A stretch of DNA of 52,385 nt, taken from the NCBI GenBank assembly GCA_964415885.1, contig CAYQCE010000023.1:1-52385 (forward strand), written 5' to 3'. The notes under the pieces were generated by a model, which made no database searches, had not been told where the DNA came from, and saw only the letters and a list, made by a program, of their open reading frames with translations. Source of the DNA: CAYQCE01 sp964415885. GTDB lineage: Bacteria; Zixibacteria; MSB-5A5; JAABVY01; JAHJOQ01. The position numbers and the translations under genes were made by a program. Positions 34,102-41,814 of this stretch are shown here, one piece after another (the stretch's first letter is position 1; each line of letters opens with the position of its first letter).

Positions 34102-35112
34102 ATGGAAACAACATACAGCCCCGGACTGAAGAGACACATCCCTCGAGTCGGACTCGGAACATGGGCTCTCGGCGGATGGATGTGGGGCGGAACAAAGAAA
34201 AACGAGCCAATCGACACCATCCTCACGGCAATCGACAAAGGAGTCACACTGATCGATACAGCCCCGGTATATGGCTTCGGTAAGTCCGAAGAACTCGTGG
34301 GCAAGGCTTTGAAAGAGCACGGCGACCGTGAGAGCATAACTCTTGTAACAAAGTGGGGTCTTGAATGGGACGAGGATGAAAACGTCGTTCGGAATTCATC
34401 GATGGAACGTCTCGAGAAGGAGCTCGATGACTCGCTCAAGCGGCTCGACACGGACTATATCGATGTCTACCTCGTACACTGGCCCGACACTGCGGTGCCG
34501 TTCGAGGAGACCGCAGAGGGCATGAACAAGTTTCTCCAAAGAGGCAAAGTCCGTTCAATAGGCGTAAGCAACTACAGTCCTGCGCAGATGGATGAGTTTC
34601 GAAAGATCGCTCCGATCCATTTCGCACAACCGCCATACAACCTGTTCGAGCGAGAAATCGAACATGACGTGATGCCGTACTGCAAGAAGCACGACATTAC
34701 GATGCTCGGCTATGGCGCTCTGTGTCGCGGAATGCTATCCGGCAACATGTCGCCCGAGCAGACATTCGAAGGAGACGATCTGCGGAATATGGACCCCAGG
34801 TTTCAAGATCCACAATTCAAGGAGTACCTGGAGGCAGTCCGCAAACTCGAAGAGTTTGCGATGCGCAACAACGCGCGGCATGTGATCCATCTCGCTGTTA
34901 GGTGGATACTCGACAAGGGCATGGACGTTGCCCTGTGGGGGGCGCGCAAACCGGAACAGTTGGCACCGCTCGACAGGACATTCGGATGGAAGCTGGACCA
35001 AACCGCGCTCAAGGAGATTGATGATATCCTGAATGAGACGATCGAGGAGCCGGTGGGTGCCAGCTTCATGTCACCACCAACTCGCGGAGAATCGGAAGTA
35101 ACCAGAGAGTAA
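34102..35112 (+). CDS. Aldo/keto reductase
   Basis: This NAD(P)H-dependent carbonyl reductase of about 336 residues is counted from ATG 34102; TTG at 34096 is closer to GGAGG and is possible. The TIM-barrel tetrad is complete: Asp52 and Tyr57 in LIDTAPVYGFG, Lys84 in LVTKWG, His126 in VHWPD. SIGVSNYSPAQMDEF and GYGALCRGMLSG follow the family pattern. It resembles the YajO/general stress 69-like groups that reduce aldehydes and methylglyoxal-type products; the substrate is not readable. It heads a same-strand run with GAPDH and an SDR, with gaps of 21 and 45 bases, so it is probably an operon. Confidence 0.92.
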   Translation: METTYSPGLKRHIPRVGLGTWALGGWMWGGTKKNEPIDTILTAIDKGVTLIDTAPVYGFGKSEELVGKALKEHGDRESITLVTKWGLEWDEDENVVRNSSMERLEKELDDSLKRLDTDYIDVYLVHWPDTAVPFEETAEGMNKFLQRGKVRSIGVSNYSPAQMDEFRKIAPIHFAQPPYNLFEREIEHDVMPYCKKHDITMLGYGALCRGMLSGNMSPEQTFEGDDLRNMDPRFQDPQFKEYLEAVRKLEEFAMRNNARHVIHLAVRWILDKGMDVALWGARKPEQLAPLDRTFGWKLDQTALKEIDDILNETIEEPVGASFMSPPTRGESEVTRE

Positions 35113-35133
35113 AGACACGGAGGTTTCTGAACA

Positions 35134-36120
35134 ATGGCCAGACTTGCCATAAATGGATTCGGAAGAATTGGAAGAGCAGCATTCAAAATCGCACTCGACA
35201 CGCCCGGACTCGAGGTCGTGGCGATCAACGACCTTATCCCGACCGACAACCTCGCATATCTGCTCAAGTATGACACTGTATACGGGAGATTCGGCGGCAC
35301 GGTCGAGCATGACAATGAGCATTTGAAGATAGACGGGACCAAATACAGAGTGTACGGCGAGAAAGATCCGGCAAATCTGCCGTGGAAGGACCTCGACGTG
35401 GACGTGGTCTTCGAGTGCACGGGCGTATTCACTAACAGCAAGGATCTTGAAAAGCATGTCAAGGCCGGCGCAAAGTATGCAATTCTTTCGGCACCTGCGA
35501 AAGATGAGTTGCCCACGATCGTTCATGGCGTGAACGACAAAGAGGGCGAAGCACCGAAGATGATGTCCCTCGCGAGCTGCACCACGAATTGTATCACGCC
35601 TGTCGTCGACATCGTCGGCCGCAGGATAGGCATCAAAAAAGCGATGATGACAACGATCCACGCGTACACATCCTCGCAGTCGATCGTGGACGGCCCGCAC
35701 AAGAAGCCTCGTCGCGGGCGCGCCGGAGCGGCCAATCTCGTGCCGACATCGACGGGCGCTGCGCAAGCGACTACCAGGGCACTACCTCAGTATGAGGGCA
35801 AATTTGACGGGATCGCCGTGCGCGGACCGGTTCCGGTGGGTTCGGTTGCAGACATCACATTCATAACCGAACGTGATGTAACCGTAGACGAAGTCAACGA
35901 TATCTTCCGGGATGAGGCCGGAAAATCGAACGGCATACTGGCTGCATCCGAAGATGAGATTGTCTCGTCGGACATTATCGGAGATCCGAGAGCATCGATT
36001 ATCGACCTGACGATGACTCAGGTCGTCGACGGAGATATGCTGAAAGTTATGGCCTGGTATGATAACGAATGGGGCTATGCCAGCCAGATGGTGCGCAAAG
36101 CTGTCGATCTGGTTGGGTAG
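35134..36120 (+). CDS. gap: Glyceraldehyde-3-phosphate dehydrogenase (type I)
   Basis: This 328-residue glycolytic enzyme oxidises and phosphorylates glyceraldehyde 3-phosphate with NAD. It has the Rossmann start INGFGRIGRAAFKIA, the catalytic ASCTTNC with Cys149 at the canonical number, the S-loop KKPRRGRAGAANLVPTSTGAA, and WYDNEWGYASQMV at the end. The residue after the second strand (INDLIPTDNLAYLLKYDTVYG) keeps the Asp that favours NAD over NADP. It is in a run with aldo/keto reductase and SDR genes. A second GAPDH elsewhere in the genome would make this a stress isozyme; that cannot be judged here. Confidence 0.96.
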   Translation: MARLAINGFGRIGRAAFKIALDTPGLEVVAINDLIPTDNLAYLLKYDTVYGRFGGTVEHDNEHLKIDGTKYRVYGEKDPANLPWKDLDVDVVFECTGVFTNSKDLEKHVKAGAKYAILSAPAKDELPTIVHGVNDKEGEAPKMMSLASCTTNCITPVVDIVGRRIGIKKAMMTTIHAYTSSQSIVDGPHKKPRRGRAGAANLVPTSTGAAQATTRALPQYEGKFDGIAVRGPVPVGSVADITFITERDVTVDEVNDIFRDEAGKSNGILAASEDEIVSSDIIGDPRASIIDLTMTQVVDGDMLKVMAWYDNEWGYASQMVRKAVDLVG

Positions 36121-36165
36121 CAAAAGTCAAACGTGAGTTCCAAGAAGATCAGGAGGTCAACATAG

Positions 36166-36936
36166 ATGGGTAGAGTAGATGGCAAAGTGGCAGTCGTGAC
36201 AGGCGGATCGAAAGGAATCGGAAAGGCAACGGCACGCTTGCTCGCCGATGAAGGTGCGAAAGTCGCGGTTACAGATATCGCAGATGAGAAAGGCCGGGAA
36301 GTAGTCAAAGAGATAAACAAGAACGGCGGAGAGGCCGAGTACTACCATCTCGATGTCGCGAAGGAAGACGATGTCAAAGAGTGTTTCCGCAAAGTCAAAG
36401 ACAAGTTCGGTAAGATCGATGTGCTGGTGAACAACGCAGGTATTGCCGGACCGGATAAACCAACCCATGAGATTGACGAAGAGGAATGGAATAAGCTGAT
36501 GGGCGTAAACGTCAACGGAGTCTTCCTCTGCACGAAACACGCGATACCCTATATGAAGGAGGCCGGTGGCGGTAGTATAGTGAACCTCTCGTCGATATAC
36601 GGAATAGTCAGTGCGCCGGATATTCCGGCATATCATGCATCGAAAGGCGCGGTCCGAATGATGAGCAAAACGGATGCGCTCTATTATGCTGACGATAATA
36701 TCCGTGTCAACTCGGTGCATCCCGGATATGTCTGGACTCCGCTCGTCGAGCAACTCGGCAAAGAATCAGACATGGGTGTGGAGAAATTCCGCGAACATCT
36801 GGACAGCCTGCATCCGATAGGGCATGTGGGCGAGCCAAACGACATCGCGTATGGTATTCTGTATCTCGCCTCCGATGAGTCCAAGTTCACGACCGGTAGC
36901 GAACTAGTGATAGACGGTGGATACACGGCGAGGTAG
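36166..36936 (+). CDS. Short-chain dehydrogenase/reductase
   Basis: This 256-residue classical SDR has the cofactor motif TGGSKGIGKATARL, Asp at the end of the second strand (VTDIAD, favouring NAD), and NNAG. Catalytic Ser143, Tyr156 and Lys160 are present (NLSSIYGI, YHASKGA). It ends with FTTGSELVIDGGYTAR. It is similar in pattern to glucose 1-dehydrogenase and cyclopentanol dehydrogenase-type enzymes. The substrate is not known. The upstream gap contains AGGAGG near the ATG. A GC-rich hairpin follows the stop. Confidence 0.93.
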   Translation: MGRVDGKVAVVTGGSKGIGKATARLLADEGAKVAVTDIADEKGREVVKEINKNGGEAEYYHLDVAKEDDVKECFRKVKDKFGKIDVLVNNAGIAGPDKPTHEIDEEEWNKLMGVNVNGVFLCTKHAIPYMKEAGGGSIVNLSSIYGIVSAPDIPAYHASKGAVRMMSKTDALYYADDNIRVNSVHPGYVWTPLVEQLGKESDMGVEKFREHLDSLHPIGHVGEPNDIAYGILYLASDESKFTTGSELVIDGGYTAR

Positions 36937-36954
36937 ATGTTTGAATCAACAAAA

Positions 36955-37008
36955 GACGCGCCCCATTACGATCTTTTCCCGGGGACTCGAAAGGACGCGG
37001 GGCGCGTC
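36955..37008 (+). terminator. GC-rich hairpin after the SDR gene
   Basis: Ten-base perfect stem (GACGCGCCCC / GGGGCGCGTC) around a 34-base interior that has its own short CCCGGGG element. There is no T tract; it probably ends or stabilises the aldo/keto reductase-GAPDH-SDR transcript. Confidence 0.5.
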
Positions 37009-37055
37009 CTGATTAAAGTCCTTGAAACGGCCATTTGGAAGCGGCGGAAGAAATC

Positions 37056-37790
37056 ATGAGTAGAGGGAAGATACACATAGGAACCTCAGGCTGGCAGTAT
37101 GATCACTGGACCGACAATTTCTATCCCGGCGATCTCAAGAACGATGAAAAACTCGATTTCTACGCCGACAGGCTTGATTCGGTCGAGGTCAACAACTCGT
37201 TCTACAATCTTCCGAAGAAGGAGACATTAAAGAACTGGCGCAAGACTGTGCCGAGCGATTTCGTGTTTTCGGTCAAGGCGAGCCGATACATAACGCATAT
37301 GAAGAAGCTGAACGATCCCGAGGAGTCGACGAATCGGTTTCTGACACGAATTAAAGAACTCGGCAGCAAACTCGGACCGGTGCTGTTTCAGTTACCACCG
37401 AACTGGAAAGCCAATCGAGAGCGTCTCTCGGATTTTCTGTCACTTCTCCCAAAACATGTTCGACCAGTTATGGAGTTCAGAGAGGAAAGCTGGTTCGACA
37501 ATGATGTCTACGATATTCTTCGAGATGCAAACGCTGCAATGTGCGTCTATGATCTCGAGAAGGAAAAGACCCCGAATGCGGTGACGGCAGACTTCGTCTA
37601 TATCAGGCTCCACGGTCCTGAGGAAGAGGCATACAGAGGAAAGTATAACAAGCAGGCGCTATCCGGGTGGGCCGGAGCAATTTCAATATGGCGAGACAGG
37701 GGGCTGGATGTCTTCTGCTATTTCAACAATGACGACAGCGGATTTGCAGTGGAAAACGCGCTCGACTTGAGAGAGATGACCGATGCGTGA
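37056..37790 (+). CDS. DUF72 (YecE-like) TIM-barrel protein
   Basis: This protein has 244 residues from ATG 37056. It carries the DUF72 signatures: IGTSGWQYDHWTDNFYP at the start, NSFYNLPKKETLKNWRK, FSVKASRYITHMKKL, GPVLFQLPPNWKAN, FREESWF, and YIRLHGPEEEAYRGKYN, with YFNNDDSGFAVENA at the end. The biochemical role is unknown; the fold resembles sugar isomerase/endonuclease IV barrels. It lies after the SDR gene and before the second sigma-54 activator. Confidence 0.9.
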   Translation: MSRGKIHIGTSGWQYDHWTDNFYPGDLKNDEKLDFYADRLDSVEVNNSFYNLPKKETLKNWRKTVPSDFVFSVKASRYITHMKKLNDPEESTNRFLTRIKELGSKLGPVLFQLPPNWKANRERLSDFLSLLPKHVRPVMEFREESWFDNDVYDILRDANAAMCVYDLEKEKTPNAVTADFVYIRLHGPEEEAYRGKYNKQALSGWAGAISIWRDRGLDVFCYFNNDDSGFAVENALDLREMTDA

Positions 37791-37974
37791 CTCGTCAACT
37801 TACGAATTGCCAGAGATTTACGAACATCCGAGCCCGAGTCTTGTTCTATTATATGGAAAGTGGATTAACTTGTAGCAACTCAATCTAAAAGACCAACCTG
37901 GAATCTGAACCTATAACTGACCTGGTCTGAGAAGATCGAGTCTTCCTCTGCGGGAGGTTGTGAAAAAACCAATT

Positions 37975-39324
37975 ATGCGGGTACTTCTTGTAACAAACTC
38001 AGATGAAACCAAGCCCCGTCTCCAGAAGCTATTGTCAGACTACGAGCCCGAAATCAAATCCGTGAGTTCGTTGCCTTACGTTTCGAACGCGTTCAAGGCC
38101 AGTCAATACGACATAATGCTTCTCAACAGCGAATGCTGTTCCACGAACGGAAACGGATTCTCGGCCGCCATAAGCACGATCTCTACCGAATCCCCGCGAA
38201 CACGGGTCATACTTCTCGTCAGGCCGGAAGATATCGAGGTAGCAATGAAGGGGCTTAGAGCGGGATCATACCAGTACGTCAGACTTCCCGTCAGTGACGA
38301 GGAGTTGAAATCTCTACTGACTACAGCTTACGATCTGAATCCGAGAACTCAATCGGATAGACTGTCGCTGAAAGCAAAGCGAGACAGCCGACTCGGAAAG
38401 CTTCTCGGGAGATCCAGCCGAATGCACGCCATTTTCGAGAAGATTCACACTGCCGCCGATAACGACATTCCGGTGCTCCTGACCGGAGAAACCGGAACGG
38501 GCAAGGACCTCGTCGCCCGCACAATACATGACTTGAGCGAGCGCAAAAAGTCAGATTTCATCCCGGTAAATCTTGGGGCTCTGCCGATGGAGCTTGTGGC
38601 GAGCGAACTATTCGGCCACGAGAAGGGAGCGTTCACCGGTGCGACGGATCAACGCAGTGGTGTTTTCGAGAGAGGATCCAAGGGGACGGTTTTTCTCGAT
38701 GAGATAGACTGCATCGATGAAAAGGTGCGCGTGAGTCTTCTGCGACTGATTGAAGAAAAGGAATTCCGACGTCTTGGCGGCAAGCAGACTATCGACAGCA
38801 ACGCCCGGTTGATCACAGCGACCAACTCCGATCTCGAGAGACTTGTGAAAGAGGGCAAGTTCAGGGAGGACTTGTACTATCGTCTCGATGTCTTCAGAAT
38901 CAATCTGCCTCCGCTGAGGGAAAGACGCGAGGACATCCCCTTAATTATCGATGACCTCATATCCAGGTTCAATAAGAGCCTGAATAAGCGAGTACGAAGT
39001 ATTGCCCCGAACGTTATGGAGATACTCCAGGTGTATGAGTGGCCGGGTAATGTACGCGAGCTCAGAAATGTCATCCAGCGAACGATGCTTGTTTGCAGCG
39101 ATGGAAAAATAAAAGAAGAGCATCTGCCGGGACGACTGCGGAGCGATGATGTCAGAAAGCCGAAAGTGACATTTCCGGTCGGAACCCCGCTCGACCAGGT
39201 TGAACGTGATATGATACTCCGCTGCCTATCTGTGACCGGCAACAACCGCACGAGAGCCGCTGAGCTTCTCGGAATCAGCAGACGAGCACTCTACAACAAG
39301 CTCAAGACACACAAGATAAACTGA
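37975..39324 (+). CDS. Sigma-54 activator with degenerate (pseudo-)receiver
   Basis: This protein has about 449 residues from ATG 37975; GTG at 37960 is in frame but almost touches GGGAGG. The N-terminal receiver-like domain (1-120) lacks the acidic pair (VLLVTNS in place of VxxVDDD), has Asn51 where the phospho-acceptor Asp should be (IMLLNSEC), and lacks the usual KP (VRLPV). The AAA+ domain is fully conserved: Walker A GETGTGKD at 171-178, canonical GAFTGA at 218-223, FLDEIDCI, and R-fingers in the FREDLYYRLDVF region. The Fis-type HTH reads NNRTRAAELLGISRRALYNKLK. Activity is probably set by something other than phosphorylation of its own receiver. A sigma-54-type promoter lies just downstream. 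Confidence 0.92.
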   Translation: MRVLLVTNSDETKPRLQKLLSDYEPEIKSVSSLPYVSNAFKASQYDIMLLNSECCSTNGNGFSAAISTISTESPRTRVILLVRPEDIEVAMKGLRAGSYQYVRLPVSDEELKSLLTTAYDLNPRTQSDRLSLKAKRDSRLGKLLGRSSRMHAIFEKIHTAADNDIPVLLTGETGTGKDLVARTIHDLSERKKSDFIPVNLGALPMELVASELFGHEKGAFTGATDQRSGVFERGSKGTVFLDEIDCIDEKVRVSLLRLIEEKEFRRLGGKQTIDSNARLITATNSDLERLVKEGKFREDLYYRLDVFRINLPPLRERREDIPLIIDDLISRFNKSLNKRVRSIAPNVMEILQVYEWPGNVRELRNVIQRTMLVCSDGKIKEEHLPGRLRSDDVRKPKVTFPVGTPLDQVERDMILRCLSVTGNNRTRAAELLGISRRALYNKLKTHKIN

Positions 39325-39339
39325 TCCGCGGAGTGTGTA

Positions 39340-39352
39340 CCGTTACTTCACA
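39340..39352 (+). promoter_or_regulatory. Candidate activator-binding (UAS) element
   Basis: CCGTTACTTCACA, preceded by GTGTA so that GTG...CAC brackets it. Close copies lie at 28810, 41515 and 45102. It is 120 bases upstream of the GG of the sigma-54-type site at 39458, a usual enhancer distance. Confidence 0.5.
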
Positions 39353-39457
39353 CAAGCGCCTCAGCTAGTCCGTTAAGTGTTGCCTCGCGTCCTTACGCAG
39401 TCGCATCCGAAAAGGAACCCGCTATTCGCCTTGGACTTACACGAACGCCCTCCCGAC

Positions 39458-39474
39458 TCGGCATGAAACTTGTT
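39458..39474 (+). promoter_or_regulatory. Sigma-54-type promoter (GGCATG-N4-TTGT)
   Basis: TCGGCATGAAACTTGTT, with GG at 39460-39461 and GT at 39472-39473 exactly ten bases apart. The -12 has T for C. The same variant occurs upstream of BON genes 4 and 5, which supports function. Confidence 0.6.
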
Positions 39475-39534
39475 AAGAACCTGCGGTAGACAATGAACCC
39501 GATTTCTCGCAACTCGAGACGGAAGGCTTGGGCA

Positions 39535-39882
39535 ATGCTGAAAATACTCGTAGTGGAGGATCTTGACGATGGTCGATTGGTTGATTCGCTGATAGGGCTT
39601 GGCTTTGCCCCGGTGGCGCGTGATAAAATGCACCAGGCCCTGATCAAGCTCGAGCGCGGCAGTTTCTCGTTCATCGTTCTGGATAGAGAATATGAGGCCA
39701 TCGATCCTCTCGAGTTTGTTCTCAATGTACGCGAAAAAGACAACAGCATTCCTGTTATAATCGTGGGGAACTCAGAGGATAAACCGTACAATGATCTGCT
39801 GCGCAACCAGAGAAATGTTCACACGCTTGCCGAGGTCGATAGCCTGAGCAACGGAGAGTTGATGTCAATATTGCGCCATTGA
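39535..39882 (+). CDS. Small receiver-like protein
   Basis: This protein has about 115 residues from ATG 39535, which has GGAAGG eight bases ahead; an in-frame ATG at 39493 would add 14 residues. It looks like a divergent response-regulator receiver: LKILVVEDLDDGRLVDSLIGL at the start and the possible phospho-acceptor Asp in SFIVLDREYEAIDPLEFVLNV. It lacks an obvious Lys near the fifth strand (HTLAEVDSL). It has no output domain. It lies right after the activator with the pseudo-receiver and behind a sigma-54-type promoter, so it may be a feedback or partner receiver. That link is inferred. Confidence 0.6.
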   Translation: MLKILVVEDLDDGRLVDSLIGLGFAPVARDKMHQALIKLERGSFSFIVLDREYEAIDPLEFVLNVREKDNSIPVIIVGNSEDKPYNDLLRNQRNVHTLAEVDSLSNGELMSILRH

Positions 39883-39937
39883 GCGAGATACACGAGATCG
39901 TTAACTGCTGAACAACATATGAAGTGGAGGTTGTATA

Positions 39938-40303
39938 ATGTACGAAGTTATAGAGAGCAAAGAAGACAAGTTAGAGATCCTGTTCAACGGACAGGTTACA
40001 CAGGAGGACTTCCAGCAGGTGGCACATCACATAGAATCGATGTGCGCAGCACACCAGAATGTGAATGTTCTCTTCGACTTCTCAGGTGCTGGGAAGATCG
40101 ATCCGAACGCAATCCCCGAGGAGCACAGATCATTCAAGAAGAACTCGGAGAAATTCGACCGTTTTGCGGTGGTCGGCAACGAGGATATCGTCCAGAAATT
40201 CTCTGACAAAATGAAAGCGCTGACGAACGTGCAGGTTACGCCATACCCTGAAGAACAAATCGATGAGGCCCGCAGGTTCATATTCCCGAGCCCGCTTCCG
40301 TAG
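39938..40303 (+). CDS. STAS/SEC14-like (SpoIIAA-like) protein
   Basis: This 121-residue protein has GGAGG seven bases before the ATG. The alternating strand/helix pattern (MYEVIESKEDKLEILFNGQVTQEDF, VNVLFDFSGAGKIDP, FDRFAVVGNEDIVQKF, RRFIFP) matches the SpoIIAA-like STAS/SEC14 family often found in stress clusters. These proteins may bind small hydrophobic ligands or act as regulatory modules; no function is firm. It lacks the Ser phospho-site region of true anti-sigma antagonists. It is 55 bases downstream of the small receiver gene and likely co-transcribed. Confidence 0.7.
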   Translation: MYEVIESKEDKLEILFNGQVTQEDFQQVAHHIESMCAAHQNVNVLFDFSGAGKIDPNAIPEEHRSFKKNSEKFDRFAVVGNEDIVQKFSDKMKALTNVQVTPYPEEQIDEARRFIFPSPLP

Positions 40304-40406
40304 TACGACGGCCGTACGATATTTCTGTCGGTGACAGAGTACTACTGATGCTCGCTCGCGCTGTTTTTGTTGCGGACAGTCACCTCTGTGGATAGTAAAT
40401 TATGTC

Positions 40407-41489
40407 ATGACCGGAAATTCAGACAACAACAAGCCTCGCAATTACCTGAGCAAAATCGTAGTCGCGTTCGCGGCTGCTCTGCTTCTCGCGGGGCTGGTCT
40501 ATGTTTTCTATCATGTCAGCTACATGTTGCTCATGGTCTTCGCGGGAATATTGCTCGGCGTATTCCTCGACGGGCTGGCAACACTACTGCGCAATCACAT
40601 ACGTATGCCCCGGTGGCTTGCGCTTACACTCGTCTCGCTCGTCATTCTCCTTCTGTTGACTGCTGTCGGCTGGTTTGCCGGTCCGCGTCTGGCAAACCAG
40701 TTCGCCAGATTGGCGGAGTTGATACCGAACTCGATACAGAGCCTAATGAATAAGCTCACGCAGTATGAATGGGGTCAGAATCTGCTGGCGGACAAACCCA
40801 GCGCTCGGGAAATCCTGCCTCCGGTGTCGGAAATCGTAGGCAGCATTAAAGGCATCTTCTCCACAACACTCGGTACTCTCACGACAGTGTTGATCATACT
40901 GTTTATCGGAATCTACACAGCGGCCGACCCGAATGTTTATATCGACAATGGTCTTCGACTGGTTCCGAAGAAGAATCGAGGAAGAGCTCGAGAGATAGTT
41001 CACTCGATCGGAAATGCAATGCGCTGGTGGCTCGCAGGCCGATTCGCCTCGATGGCGATAGTCGGTCTTCTCACGGCCGGAGCGATGGCGATTATCGGAA
41101 TCCCACTCGCGCTCACGCTTGGTTTCATAGCGGCGGTCTTGTCTTTCGTGCCATACATAGGTCCAATCACGTCGGCAATCCCCGCAGTTCTGGTTGCGCT
41201 CACGGTAGATCCCATCCTCACTCTTTGGGTAATTGCGGCATACATCGTCGTACAGGCAATCGAAAGCTATCTCATCACGCCAATAATCCAGCAGCGCGCA
41301 ATTTCGATTCCGCCGGTTCTATTGATTACCGGTCAGATTTTGATGGGAGTACTGGCTGGTCTTGCAGGCGTGTTCCTCGCAACACCACTCGTGGTCATAA
41401 TAATCGTGCTCATCCAGACACTGTACGTTCAAGACACGCTCGGAGAGGATGTCAAAATCATGGGCGTGCACGGAAAAGAACAAAACTGA
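40407..41489 (+). CDS. AI-2E family (PerM/TqsA-like) membrane protein
   Basis: This 360-residue inner-membrane protein has about eight helices. Two or three helices at the N-terminus (VVAFAAALLLAGLVYVFYH, LLMVFAGILLGVFL) are followed by a long soluble loop (about 85-145) and then a C-terminal block with the family's FIAAVLSFVPYIGPITSAIPAVL and LAGLAGVFLATPLVVIIIVL signatures. Members include TqsA, a proposed AI-2 exporter, and Na+/H+ antiporters, so the substrate is open. The ribosome site is weak. It precedes the 325-base regulatory region of BON gene 4. Confidence 0.9.
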   Translation: MTGNSDNNKPRNYLSKIVVAFAAALLLAGLVYVFYHVSYMLLMVFAGILLGVFLDGLATLLRNHIRMPRWLALTLVSLVILLLLTAVGWFAGPRLANQFARLAELIPNSIQSLMNKLTQYEWGQNLLADKPSAREILPPVSEIVGSIKGIFSTTLGTLTTVLIILFIGIYTAADPNVYIDNGLRLVPKKNRGRAREIVHSIGNAMRWWLAGRFASMAIVGLLTAGAMAIIGIPLALTLGFIAAVLSFVPYIGPITSAIPAVLVALTVDPILTLWVIAAYIVVQAIESYLITPIIQQRAISIPPVLLITGQILMGVLAGLAGVFLATPLVVIIIVLIQTLYVQDTLGEDVKIMGVHGKEQN

Positions 41490-41814
41490 TTTACCACTAT
41501 AACAACTTATTGTACTGTTGCTTCACATTAACCGTATATATCGAATACAGGCTGTGTGAATTCTTCACAAACAGGTATTCCGAAGGTCCCGATACGCGGC
41601 CTTACCTGCCCTGACGACTGACGATCTTCCCACAACTCACTGTCGCCTCACACCTTATGCCAACACAGACCACCGTTGGCATGTTTCTTGTACTTATACC
41701 TCAAGTGTAACCAAACTCCTGCGTGACACAATCGTCACGGATCAAACGAATGGAAATCAGATGCAGGAATGCACTATCGTTTGATTTGAAGTTTGAAGGA
41801 GGGAAACGAAAGAG
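41490..41814 (+). promoter_or_regulatory. Regulatory region of BON gene 4 (UAS and sigma-54-type promoter)
   Basis: No gene is seen in these 325 bases. CTGTTGCTTCACA (41515-41527) matches the element at 39340. A TGTGAA-N3-TTCACA palindrome lies at about 41551-41565. TTGGCATGTTTCTTGTA (41676-41692) is a sigma-54-type site with exact GG-N10-GT spacing. Its -24 half is the right arm of an inverted repeat, ATGCCAAC-N10-GTTGGCAT (41657-41682). The distance from the -12 to the start codon is about 125 bases, so the mRNA would have a long leader. AAGGAGGG precedes the ATG. Confidence 0.55.
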
